Assembly (NCBI GenBank): GCA_021234155.1
Contig: JAJEKV010000509.1
Location: 100,668 to 164,667, forward strand
Source: Isoetes taiwanensis
Lineage: Eukaryota > Streptophyta > Lycopodiopsida > Isoetales > Isoetaceae
Reading direction: 5' to 3'
DNA: 64,000 nt
A program made the translations under genes and the position numbers. The notes under the pieces were generated by a model. That model was not told the origin of the DNA. It saw only the letters and a list, made by a program, of their open reading frames with translations, and did no database searches. Position 1 is the first letter of the stretch. Each line of letters opens with the position of its first letter. This document shows, one piece after another, positions 9,294-19,491 of the stretch.

Positions 9294-12194
9294 TCACAAA
9301 TTTTGCTTGTTATTATCTGCCATTGTTTTTGTTAAGGAAGAACTGCCGCAAGTAGCTCTTCTTTTTCCTGAAGAGCCTGCTTCTCCCACTCCGATAACAT
9401 GGTGGCTACCTTCACTTACTGATCTACTACTATCTGCAGTGAACTGTGGTTCTATTACAGGCCTAGAGGACTGGAATGAATCCAAAAGCTTGTATATTGT
9501 CTCGTCTATAACCGGAAGGTTATAAACTTTTTTCATCTCAATTTTAGTTAGTGAAAAATACTCTGGCATACCAGTCTTCTTGCTGAAATCATGTACAGTT
9601 TTGTATTCCCCAATCAGATTCTCATATTTGAGCTTGCAGCCATCGAGATCCCTATCGTCAAAACCTATTTCTGCCATCTTTTCAGAAATCTTTTTCCATC
9701 TTGTTGCTACTGTTTCCATTTTGTCCCTCGCTGAAGCACCCTCTAGAGCTAGCCATTCTTCCTTTTTAAACTCCACTAACATCCTTGTCTCTTCGTTTGA
9801 CCAATTCCTTGCTCTCTTTCTTTTTTGGGATCCATCGGATGCATGAGAAGAGTCCGATGCATCCTCCAAATTGATGTGCAATGGCTACAAACGTAATTGT
9901 ATGAGCAAAGTTATGAGCAAAGCAGGCCCAAACTGAGATTACTATGTGAATCAAACTTAAGGACTGCATGCTATAGAGACGATACAAGTAAAGACTAAGA
10001 TGCTAGCTGTGGTTGCAGCAGCAAGGATAATATTAGCAACATTCAGCACTACTGTTAAAATCTCACTCTCAAGCACTACGGTCATATCACTCTCAAGCAC
10101 TACTGTTAAAATCTGGAAAATTCACTGACTTAACAAGAGCCATGGAAAGCACAGTCTTCTGATTTGCAGAAGATCCAAGCGCAACAGACAAGCGAGTCAC
10201 TGTCTGGATCAGATCAGTCCCCAGAAAGTTCATATGGTGATCAGATCAGTCCCCAGAAAGTTCATATGGTCCGGCCTGTAGCTGTTGTGGCAGGCAAGGA
10301 AACCCAATTGATCATGGAAGGGTTCAACTTTAGTAAATCAGAAGTCAGGTATTGCTAAGTTCACCAGATGCAAAACTTCTGAGGCGAGTGCCACGGCTAA
10401 AGGCATATTTTTTTGTAGACTAACTTGTGGCCACCAATGGGATCATATACTTGATGATCTTGTTGAAGAAGAGACTATTTCGGCAGCACAAAATGATGAA
10501 GTAAATGAAGATGAGAGTCTGCTAATAGAAGAGCAATGTTATAATTTTGGGGGAGGACAAGCTAATACCATAGGGCGCTGCTTTATCGAGGTACCAAGGA
10601 ATTGTTTTATTATTTACATGCATATTATGCATATGTTATAATGTTTGCGTGATGTACAGATGGAGCATGGTAATTTTTTGCCCCTAATTGTCGCTGATAG
10701 TGCAGTTTGTGAAGAGCTTCGAACTTTGGAAATAGAAAGTGAGAAAGCTTCCACAATAGCAGCAAGCATAGCTAAAACAAATCAACTTTCAGAGGATCAA
10801 ATAGTGGATTTGGCCAATACGGTCTGCAATGCTTGCAGATTTAGAATCAAGGCGGTTTGAATGAATTGGGTTGGATGTTTCAAAGAAGCTTTTGGCGGGC
10901 CGGTGGAAAACGGACAGAGGCCATATTTCCTTCAAGGTTCTCCTCGGGGAACACTCAACCATTTGTTCACATTTGCAATTGAGCGTGGATCGGTGTGCTA
11001 TAGTGAAGAGTCTTCTTGACATTGTTTTGGTCAAAGAAGTGGAACATTTTGGGGCTGTGTTTTCATCGTAAAGGATCTACATATTATACATAAAGCGGTC
11101 GAGGAAGTGTCATAGAGTGGTGGACATGCTTTTTGTCCTATGAGCCTCATGGGCTGCTTGGACACGAGAAAGAAATTCATAGGATTTACCTCTTCACTCC
11201 TGATATATCTGGTCCTGGTGGTTGTACACCATTGCACATTGCTGCGATGATACAAGGGGCAGAGGATGTGCTAGATTCACTTATTAGTGATCCTGGTCAG
11301 GTATGTTCCTGCTGTGACACATCTTGTTTGCCAAAAAATTGATGTAATATTCAATACGTTTGTTGTCTAATGATGTTCTAACATTAATCATTTTCTTCAT
11401 CAGGTTGGGCTTTCTGCATGGAACACCGCCCGGGGATGAGTGGTCGGACTCCATTGGGTATGCTTTTACGAGGGCAATATGGCTTGGATCTTCTGCAAAT
11501 CAGAAGACTGTGCTTGTACATTACATGAGTAGCTTAGCCAGGTCGTGCAACACCATTCAGTATAGATGCAAGTGTTTCAAGCACCATAAATGCCAACATG
11601 GGACTCAAATCAAGTGCATTGAACACTGGCGGTACGAGATTCCTGAACAATTTCAAATATGGATCGCAATATTTGAGCAACATCAGGATAATTTCACACA
11701 TCAGATTAAGGGATAAGAGTCAAAGGGGCCAATATCCAAGTGCATTGTTCTAGTCTCAGTTTTTCACACTTACGAAGGGATAAATCACTTTTGGCTGCCG
11801 CAATGCTTTGCTGGGACCAGTCCCAAAGATACTACAGTAGGCTATAAGGCCAACTCCTAAGGCAGAACACAATTTTAGCACTCAGAAGGATGTAAAGAAA
11901 AAATTGAAGCATTAAAGATGATGTGAACCCAACCTTAAACAGAACCCAACCTTAAAAAAACTTCAAGCGTTGAATACAGAAGAAGAAATTGAAATGTCAT
12001 CCAATATTCCTTGCAATATAGAATTCAAAATTCAATCCGCTTACCTCTTCCTCATTTGAGACTTGTCCATCTCCATACCCCTGCATATCGGCACTTCCAC
12101 GACCTTGTCCATGAGCATGAGCTATTCGACTACGGCCATCTCGTCCACGTGCACTTCGATTGCTTCCTCGAGCAGGTGGAGCTCGCATCGCCAT
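9294..12194 (-). CDS. Harbinger accessory protein, Myb/SANT-trihelix-like DNA-binding (two exons)
   Basis: Exon 1 (12194-12045, 50 codons) encodes [10 protein letters not shown] and an R/G-rich stretch, ending ..VSNEEE at a GTAAGC donor. Exon 2 (9884-9294) follows a TTTGTAG acceptor and continues in frame with [11 protein letters not shown]. The join is phase 0 and gives about 246 residues. Exon 2 has a basic KRKRARNW leading into a Myb/SANT-like tryptophan domain ([18 protein letters not shown], then [12 protein letters not shown]), the trihelix-like part ([23 protein letters not shown]), and a low-complexity Ser-rich C-terminus. In PIF/Harbinger elements such a protein helps transposase nuclear entry and terminus binding. 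The intron is about 2.16 kb and contains the SPL fragment on the opposite strand. This copy has no frameshift, so it could still be expressed. Confidence 0.87.
10170..11532 (+). pseudogene. Captured SPL (SBP-box factor) C-terminal gene fragment, copy 1
   Basis: Plus-strand exons read in order: [14 protein letters not shown] with [15 protein letters not shown] (10170-10590), then IGRCFIE; a retained intron (about 10591-10662); [17 protein letters not shown] and helical segments; [18 protein letters not shown]; the ankyrin part [19 protein letters not shown] with [12 protein letters not shown]; a retained intron (about 11301-11403); then LSAW and a stop at 11530-11532. This matches the long C-terminal region of the large plant SPL proteins (SPL7/SPL1/SPL12 type). 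The SBP DNA-binding domain is missing. Introns are retained, so capture was at DNA level. Several frame breaks occur, many at CAG/CTG positions where the second copy reads through. Confidence 0.85.
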
Positions 12195-12435
12195 CGCCGT
12201 CGTCGTTAACTGGACCTAAATGACCTCGATGAGGTCAATATAATTTTTGTTAAAATTTGGTCTAAAATTTTTACGTCAGTTAATTTTGCGTTAACTGGGC
12301 GTTAACCATTATGTGTCGTGTGAAGGGATGAGTGGGTTAGGGTTTACCGTTAAAAAATAGTTAACAGCCATTAACCAAATGTCTTAACCAAGTCCAAACT
12401 TAACGTGTAGTGTGAAGCTAATAGCTGTTAAAATT

Positions 12436-12475
12436 GCTAACTTAACCTAACCTAACTGCAGGTGTGAATGGACCC
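12436..12475. repeat. Right terminal inverted repeat of the Harbinger element
   Basis: The plus strand ends ..CTTAACCTAACCTAACTG, then CAGGTGTGAATGGACCC, followed by the TAA target duplication. Reversed, it mirrors the left end. Confidence 0.93.
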
Positions 12476-12921
12476 TAAGAGAGAAATAATTTTTGAACCT
12501 CAAGTAGCTTTTTTGATCAAAATAGGGTTTGACGGCTTCCATCGATGCCAGACGATAGCAAGAAAACATGAGAACATAAAACTCGATATGTTCTATAATA
12601 AACAGGCAAATACCTTCAGCTTTAGCAATGTTTAAGTCACTTTATGCTAGAAATATCGAAGAAGGCAGTTTTGGACTAGTGCAGAAGCTGCCAAATTCTC
12701 TAATGTTTGAGCAATCACCACAAGGTATAGATGACCCCATTGGTCTTGAAATTTTCAGAGATCATTAAGAAACAAGTGGAGACCCAAATAGTGGTGGTAT
12801 ATTACAAATTTGAAATTCCTTTCATGAGTTACATGGGTTTAAGTGGCAGAGGTCATGTGGGCGGTTCTAGTCCATGGATGGGGAATGGTCCCGTAAAACA
12901 GATCTAGTGTTAATAAAACTT

Positions 12922-13480
12922 GGGAAAATTCCAAATATACCCCTCAAATTTATAAATATTCTAAAAATACCCCTAGAAATAGTGTATTTAGCTTAAATGG
13001 CAATAACTTTCTTGTGATAGTGTGTGCTAATTTCGTTTTGGGTTGGGGGAGGGTTTTCAGGCAGTGGTTTGGACTATGATTTTCGTATAGTATTGTATGA
13101 AAAACGGTATAATTTGCCATGTGAGAGGAGCTTGGATGGTTATTGCTATTTTGGGTGCTTGGCAGGCGCCTTTTTCATGGTCTTTCTTGGTTTTCCTTGG
13201 CATGGTTGGAAAAAGGGAAGAAGCGAATTTCATGGGCGTGGATAAGAAGTGACGGTGGTTTCTATTTGGAGCCCTGGTTTTTTTGGTCCTGACTGCCGGA
13301 TTCGCCATGGATATGCATGCCTTCAGCCTCGCTTTCATTCGCATCCGAGAATTCCCGGCATTCCACACACGAATTATGGCGAAGGGTTTGTAGTTGCGAA
13401 GGAGACATTGTTGCAGGTCGACAAACTCAAAGTTCTTAAAGCGGCTGTGCTTCTCTGCTTCATGGGCGGTCCCAGTTTTA
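12922..13480. mobile_element. Left end of a MULE-like element, duplicated fragment
   Basis: Begins GGGAAAATTCCAAATATACC, identical in position and sequence to the complete element's left end at 17095. It stops at the tandem-duplication junction. Confidence 0.7.
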
Positions 13481-16400
13481 TCTGCCATTGTTTTTGTTAA
13501 GGAAGAACTGCCGCAAGTAGCTCTTCTTTTTCCTGAAGAGCCTGCTTCTCCCACTCCGATAACATGGTGGCTACCTTCACTTTCATCGATCTACTACTAT
13601 CCGGCAGTGAACTGTGGTTCTATTCTGAGGGCCTAGAGGGGATGGAATGAATCCAAAAGCTTGTATATTGTCTCGTCTATAACAGGAAGGTTATAAACTT
13701 TTCATCTCAATTTTAGTTAGTGAAAAATACTCACGGCATACCGATCTTCTTCTTTGAAATCATGTATGCAGTTTTGTATTCCCCAATCGATTCTCATATT
13801 TGAGCTTGCGACCATCGAGATCCCTATCGTCAAAACCTATTTACGCCATCTTTGAGAAATCTTTTTCCATCTTGTTGCTCTTGTTTCCATTTTGTCCCTC
13901 ATTTGAAGCACCCTCTAGAGCTAGCCATTCTTCCTTTTAAACTCCACTAACATCCTTGTCTCTTCGTTTGACCAATTCCTTGCTCTCTTTCTTTTTGGGA
14001 TCCATCGGATGCATGAGAAGAGTCCGATGCATCCTCCAAATTGATGTGCAATGGCTACAAACGTAATTGTATGAGCAAAGTTATGAGCAAAGCAGGCCCA
14101 AACTGAGATTACTATGTGAATCAAACTTAAGGACTGCATGCTATAGAGACGATACAAGTAAAGACTAAGATGCTAGGCGTGGTTGAAAAGCAAGGATAAT
14201 ATTAGCAACATTCAGCACTACTGTTAAAATCTCACTCTCAAGCACTACGGTCATATCACTCTCAAGCACTACTGTTAAAATCTGGAAAATTCACTGACTT
14301 AACAAGAGCCATGGAAAGCACAGGTCTTCGATTTGCAGTAAGATCAAAAGCATAACAGACAAGCGAGTCATCGCATCCGGATCAGATCAGTCCCCAGAAA
14401 GTTCATATGGTGATCAGATCAGTCCCCAGAAAGTTCATATGGTCCGGCCTGTAGCTGTTGTGGCAGGCAAGGAAACCCAATTGATCATGGAAGGGTTCAA
14501 CTTTAGTAAATCAGAAGTCGTATTGCTAAATTCACCGGATGCAAAACTTCGAGGCGAGTGCCACGGCTAAAAGGCATATTTTTGTAGACTAACTTGTGGC
14601 CACCAATGGGATCATATACTTGATGATCTTGTTGAAGAAGAGACTATTTGAAAGACACAAAATGATGAAGTAAATGAAGATGAGAGTACGCTAATAGAAG
14701 AGCAATGTTATAATTTTGGGGAGGACAAGCTAATACCATAGGGCTATTTTGCTTTATCGAGGTACCAAGGAATTGTTTTATTATTTACATGCATATTATG
14801 CATATGTTATAATGTTTGCGTGATGTGAGATGGAGCATGGTAATTTTTGCCCCTAATTGTCGGCCGATAGTGCGGTTTGTGAAGAGCCGAACTTTGGAAA
14901 TAGAAAGTGAGAAAGCTTCCACAATAGCAGCAAGCATAGCTAAAACAAATCAACTTTCGGAGGATCAAATAGTGGATTTGGCCAATCAAATGCAATTAGC
15001 GGCCAGATTTAGAATCAAAGGCGGTTTGAATGAATTGGGTTGGATGTTTCAAAGAAGCTTTTGGCGAGCCGGTGGAAAACCGACAGAGGCCATATTTCCT
15101 TCAAGGTTCTCCTCGGGGAACACTCAACCATTTGTTCACATTTGCAATTGAACGTGGCCGGTGTGCTATAGTGAAGAGTCTTCTTGACATTGTTTTGGTC
15201 AAAGAAGTGGAACATTTTGGGGTCGTGTTTTCATCCGTAAAGGATCTACATATTATACATAAAGCGGTCTCGAGGAAGTGTCATAGAGTGGTGGACATGC
15301 TTTTTGTCCTATGAGCCTCATGGGCTGCTTGGACCACGAGAAAGAAATTCATAGGATTTACCTCTTCACTCGATATATCGGTCACGGTGGTTGTACACCA
15401 TTGCACATTCTTTGCGATGATACAAGGGGGAGAGGATGTGCTAGATTCACTTATTAGTGATCTGGTGGGGTATGTTCTCTTTGTGACACATCTTGTTTGC
15501 CAAAAAATTGATGTAATGTTCAATACGTTTGTTGTCTAATGATGTTCTAACATTAATCATTTTCTTCATCAGGTTGGGCTTTCTGCATGGAACACTGCCA
15601 GGGATGAGTCAGGTCAGACTCCATTGGAGTATGCTTTAGCACAGGGCAATATGGCTTGGATCTTCTGCAAATCAGAAGACTGTGCTTGTACATTACATGA
15701 GTAGCTTAGCCAGGTCGTGCAACACCATTCAGTATAGATGCAAGTGTTTCAAGCACCATAAATGCCAACATGGGACTCAAATCAAGTGCATTGAACACTG
15801 GCGGTACGAGATTCCTGAACAATTTCAAATATGGATCGCAATATTTGAGCAACATCAGGATAATTTCACACATCAGATTAAGGGATAAGAGTCAAAGGGG
15901 CCAATATCCAAGTGCATTGTTCTAGTCTCAGTTTTTCACACTTACGAAGGGATAAATCACTTTTGGCTGCCGCAATGCTTTGCTGGGACCAGTCCCAAAG
16001 ATACTACAGTAGGCTATAAGGCCAACTCCTAAGGCAGAACACAATTTTAGCACTCAGAAGGATGTAAAGAAAAAATTGAAGCATTAAAGATGATGTGAAC
16101 CCAACCTTAAAAATGTAACCCAACCTTAAAAAACTTCAAGCGTTGAATACAGAAGAAGAAATTGAAATGTCATCCAATATTCCTTGCAATATAGAATTCA
16201 AAATTCAATCCGCTTACCTCTTCCTCATTTGAGACTTGTCCATCTCCATACCCCTGCATATCGGCACTTCCACGACCTTGTCCATGAGCATGAGCTATTC
16301 GACTACGGCCATCTCGTCCACGTGCACTTCGATTGCTTCCTCGAGCAGGTGGAGCTCGCATCGCCATCGCCGTCGTCGTTAACTGGACCTAAATGACCTC

Positions 16401-16648
16401 GATGAGGTCAATATAATTTTTGTTAAAATTTGGTCTAAAATTTTTACGTCAGTTAATTTTGCGTTAACTGGGCGTTAACCATTATGTGTCGTGTGAAGGG
16501 ATGAGTGGGTTAGGGTTTACCGTTAAAAAATAGTTAACGACCATTAACCAAATGTCTTAACCAAGTCCAAACTTAACGTGTAGTGTGAAGCTAATAGTCG
16601 TTAAAATTGCTAACTTAACCTAACCTAACTGCAGGTGTGAATGGACCC
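13481..16648 (-). mobile_element. Truncated second copy of the Harbinger element (right part only)
   Basis: It contains the accessory-gene exon 2 without its 3' end (14054-13481), the SPL fragment, accessory exon 1 (16367-16218, identical 50 codons), the right subterminal region and the right TIR ending at 16648, followed by TAA. The left half, including transposase and left TIR, is absent. It arose by segmental duplication rather than transposition. The accessory frame runs past 13481 into unrelated sequence and carries multiple frameshifts. Confidence 0.92.
14339..15704 (+). pseudogene. Captured SPL C-terminal gene fragment, copy 2
   Basis: Copy of the 10170-11532 fragment. The middle part has an open stretch not broken as in copy 1 (ANQMQLAARFRIKGG, then [11 protein letters not shown]) and the last exon reads [20 protein letters not shown], then [15 protein letters not shown], to a TAG stop at 15702-15704. 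That is the ankyrin-like end found in large SPL proteins. Its first third has frame breaks where copy 1 reads through. Together the two copies indicate that a longer frame was captured than either now shows. Confidence 0.85.
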
Positions 16649-18206
16649 TAAGAGAGAAATAATTTTTGAACCTCAAGTAGCTTTTTTGATCAAAATAGGG
16701 TTTGACGGCTTCCATCGATGCCAGACGATAGCAAGAAAACATGAGAACATAAAACTCGATATGTTCTATAATAAACAGGCAAATACCTTCAGCTTTAGCA
16801 ATGTTTAAGTCACTTTATGCTAGAAATATCGAAGAAGGCAGTTTTGGACTAGTGCAGAAGCTGCCAAATTCTCTAATGTTTGAGCAATCACCACAAGGTA
16901 TAGATGACCCCATTGGTCTTGAAATTTTCAGAGATCATTAAGAAACAAGTGGAGACCCAAATAGTGGTGGTATATTACAAATTTGAAATTCCTTTCATGA
17001 GTTACATGGGTTTAAGTGGCAGAGGTCATGTGGGCCAGTTCTAGTCCATGGATCAGGAATGGTCCCAGAAACAGATCTAGTGTTAATAAAACTTGGGAAA
17101 ATTCCAAATATACCCCTCAAATTTATAAATATTCTAAAAATACCCCTAGAAATAGTGTATTTAGCTTAAATGGCAATAACTTTCTTGTGATAGTGTGTGC
17201 TAATTTCGTTTTGGGTTGGGGGAGGGTTTTCAGGCAGTGGTTTGGACTATGATTTTCGTATAGTATTGTATGAAAAACGGTATAATTTGCCATGTGAGAG
17301 GAGCTTGGATGGTTATTGCTATTTTGGGTGCTTGGCAACTGCCTTTTTTCATGGTCTTTCTTGGTTTTCCTTGGCATGGTTGGAAAAAGGGAAGAAGCGA
17401 ATTTCATGGGCGTGGATAAGAAGTGACGGTGGTTTCTATTTGGAGCCCTGGTTTTTTTGGTCCTGACTGCCGGATTCGCCATGGATATGCATGCCTTCAG
17501 CCTCGCTTTCATTCGCATCCAAGAATTCCCGGCATTCCACACACGAATTATGGCGAAGGGTTTGTAGTTGCGAAGGAGACATTGTTGCAGGTCGACAAAC
17601 TCAAAGTTCTTAAAGCGGCTGTGCTTCTCTGCTTCATGGGCGGTCCCAGTTTTAGCTCTAATTCCGGCGCCGCTTTGGACGTGTGCAAGGCCGCAAATTG
17701 GCACTGCCGATTTTGCCATTTCCTATCTCTTCCTCTTACTCTTGCTCCTTCTCCGCCCTGTGTCGGATTTGAGAAATGCACTTGGGCTGTTTCTTCACAG
17801 GCTTCTTCTACCTCCTTTTTACATGCATGAGCAATTTGGACACGCCGGATTTGCTATAGCTGCTGCATCTTCAACATGGAAACTGTAAGTAATGCGTTCC
17901 TTAATCTTCTTCCCTTCTGAAGCTAAAATGAAGAACAGAAAAGCTTATATCGCAGGAGGACAGACCGTAAATCATAGACCACTTTCTTCCTCTGCGGAAA
18001 TAGATGATAAGGTCAACTGGGTAGAAAAATTTGTCGATTTTTAACAAGGAAATAGTCAGATCTTTGCTTCACATATGGGCAGCCAGGTGAGTACTATAAA
18101 GGCTGCTGCAAATAAGCTCACTACAGAGGCTAAGAAGAGGGGCAATAGATCAGAGAAGAATAGAATTGGAATTCTGGGCTGAAGCATCTTGAATGAGGCA
18201 AATTGG

Positions 18207-18261
18207 AAGGGTTCTGGTGAGGCCTTTGCTTTGGCCTGGAGGTTCGAATCCTCCAACCCTG
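18207..18261 (+). other. tRNA-like structure (T-arm with perfect B box), truncated
   Basis: It has a 7-base arm AAGGGTT pairing with AACCCTG at the 3' side (6 of 7). There is a 5-bp stem AGGCC/GGCCT around an 8-base loop, then a T-arm GGAGG-TTCGAAT-CCTCC matching the polymerase III B box GGTTCGANTCC. A D arm is missing and the length is about 55, so it is not a functional standard tRNA. An A-box-like GGCAAATTGG lies just upstream (18197-18206). It lies inside the MULE-like element and could be a captured tRNA remnant or a SINE head. Confidence 0.35.
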
Positions 18262-18740
18262 CTTGTCCTAATTTTGGCAGTGGTAGAGGATTGATCTGTG
18301 GAGGGAGAGGATGCAGTGGTCCGGCAGCAGGCTGCTTGAACGGAGTCTTCATTCTGACTATTGGTTTTTTTTTTTGGTTTTGGCTTCTTTATTTTGCTTC
18401 TTTCTTGTGCTTCAACCATATGTTCGATCGACACCATAGGAAGTGGTTTTTTATTTTTGAGTGAAAATCTTAATGGCCATTGATCTGGCACAATACCAAG
18501 GATATCCCACAGATCAATGGCTCTGAATAAAACCTGGAGCAAAACCGATAAAGATAGCAATAAATGAATAAAATGCCATGGAGTACCAACTAAAAAAGTG
18601 CCCTTCACGAAACTTGTAGATATGAATGAAAGGTATCCAATAGCAATAGCAGTAGAATTGTCTAGAATAGAGTTGGAATCTTCAAGTTATAGTGTTTTAA
18701 GTAAGCGCTATAAAAAATGACGTAAATGAGCATAACTTGT

Positions 18741-18824
18741 GAATTTCAACTCCAATTTTGATGAATTTGATGTTGTTCTTCTGAATTTCAACTCCAATTT
18801 TGATGAATTTGATGTTGTTCGAAA
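18741..18824. repeat. 42-bp direct tandem duplication
   Basis: Two units each beginning GAATTTCAACTCCAATTTTG sit at 18741 and 18783, inside the right part of the MULE-like element. Confidence 0.85.
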
Positions 18825-19080
18825 GATCTTATTTTAATCCATAATGTTTGTGAAAGCTTTTGAATTTGAGGAGCAATAAAAACTCTATTACTATTTTTTC
18901 AAAAATACTCTTCATTGGAAGGGTATTTTTGGAATTTTTGCAAATTTGAGGGGTATATTTAGAATTTTCCCATATAACCTCCACGAGACAACCGGCAAAT
19001 AGACCAGCCTGGCTAGAGCAATTATTGCACCACAAAAGTACAAGGCTTCTAGGCTAAACATCAATATTAAAAATCAACGA

Positions 19081-19254
19081 GCGCCGTAAATATCGGACAC
19101 TGACATGTTATACCCAGCCTTAAATGGCAAAAAATCCTAAGTCCACAAAAACGCCGTGTATTTTTTTTGGGCGTGGCTATAACATGTCAAACACACGGAT
19201 ATACCACGGATATGCCCGTGGGTATAACATGTCAGTGTCCGATATTTACGGCGC
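19081..19254. mobile_element. Hairpin (foldback) MITE with perfect 36-bp arms
   Basis: Arms 19081-19116 and 19219-19254 are exact reverse complements, starting GCGCCGTAAATATCGG. The 102-base loop has a further partial copy of the arm (GGCTATAACATGTCA near 19168). After the right arm, the 20 bases from 19255 (ACGA plus GCGCCGTAAATATCGG) repeat those at 19077-19096, so the element is flanked by a direct repeat overlapping its own end. It lies about 240 bp upstream of the dehydrogenase start codon. Confidence 0.8.
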
Positions 19255-19491
19255 ACGAGCGCCGTAAATATCGGAAAAATCAAAGGAATCGCTGGAAGTG
19301 CATCAGAAATAAAAGGCCACCCTGCTAAACTGTAAACATCAAAGAAACAAATCGCATCTTTGGATTTATGGAATCATGAATGGAGAATGCGGACAGACAG
19401 ACTCGTTTCCTGTCCAAACTAGGATTGCGACTATAATCTATTGGACTAATTGGCTAAGAAGAGTCCATTATTCTGAAAATTATCACAAAAC

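Larger units (their letters stand above)
4006..12475 (-). mobile_element. PIF/Harbinger DNA transposon (8.47 kb) with two captured host gene fragments
   Basis: The left end starts GGGGCCATTCACACC and the right end, reverse complemented, starts GGGTCCATTCACACC (14 of 15 matching). Both are followed by a GGTTAGGTTAAGTT-type subterminal motif. TAA flanks both ends (4003-4005 and 12476-12478), the expected 3-bp TWA duplication of PIF/Harbinger. Inside, on the minus strand, are a DDE transposase gene (about 8742-4946) and a Myb/trihelix-like accessory gene (12194-9294), the usual two-gene set. Two pieces are foreign to the family: a methyltransferase exon (4815-4499) and an SPL gene fragment (10170-11532, plus strand). 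The transposase reading frame is broken, so the copy is probably not autonomous as assembled. A truncated second copy follows in a tandem duplication. Confidence 0.93.
9316..13480. repeat. Direct tandem duplication, unit A (4165 bp)
   Basis: Unit A starts inside the accessory-gene exon of the Harbinger element and ends inside the MULE-like element. It is followed immediately by unit B. The junction (..CCCAGTTTTA then TCTGCCATTG) joins the end of A to a second copy of its start. The bases TTA are shared at both break points, a 3-bp microhomology. Confidence 0.95.
13481..17654. repeat. Direct tandem duplication, unit B (4174 bp)
   Basis: Collinear with 9316-13480 and near-identical over long stretches (for example 11530-11930 against 15702-16100). 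Differences are clustered and nearly all fall on CAG/CTG trinucleotides. After 17654 the sequence continues into the rest of the MULE-like element, which shows that unit B has the original right flank. Confidence 0.95.
17095..18971. mobile_element. MULE-like (Mutator) element of about 1.9 kb, possible Pack-MULE
   Basis: The left end GGGAAAATTCCAAATATACC continues with CCCTCAAATTTATAAATATT. The right end reversed begins GGGAAAATTCTAAATATACC and continues CCCTCAAATTTGCAAAAATT, giving an inverted repeat of about 60 bp at roughly 80 percent identity. Flanking 9-mers ATAAAACTT (17086-17094) and ATATAACCT (18972-18980) match at 7 of 9, as expected of an aged 9-bp Mutator duplication. No transposase is visible. 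The interior has GC-richer gene-like stretches: minus-strand frames at 17781-17548 and 18608-18150 (the latter with a hydrophobic segment FIHLLLSLSVLLQVLF), and a donor-like GTAAGT at 17886. I could not identify their source genes. Confidence 0.65.

Noticed and set aside
11360-11716. 118-codon plus-strand frame over the end of the SPL fragment, repeated in unit B
   Set aside because: It is out of frame with the SPL ankyrin exon and overlaps it; the Cys/His content is chance. The tail after the SPL stop has no known domain.
13921-14157. Separate minus-strand gene in unit B
   Set aside because: It is the damaged duplicate of accessory-gene exon 2 plus intron, not an independent gene.
17123-17719. 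198-codon minus-strand frame, also at 13057-13554
   Set aside because: It runs through the MULE terminal repeat, has no recognisable domain and carries low-complexity stretches; better explained as element interior.
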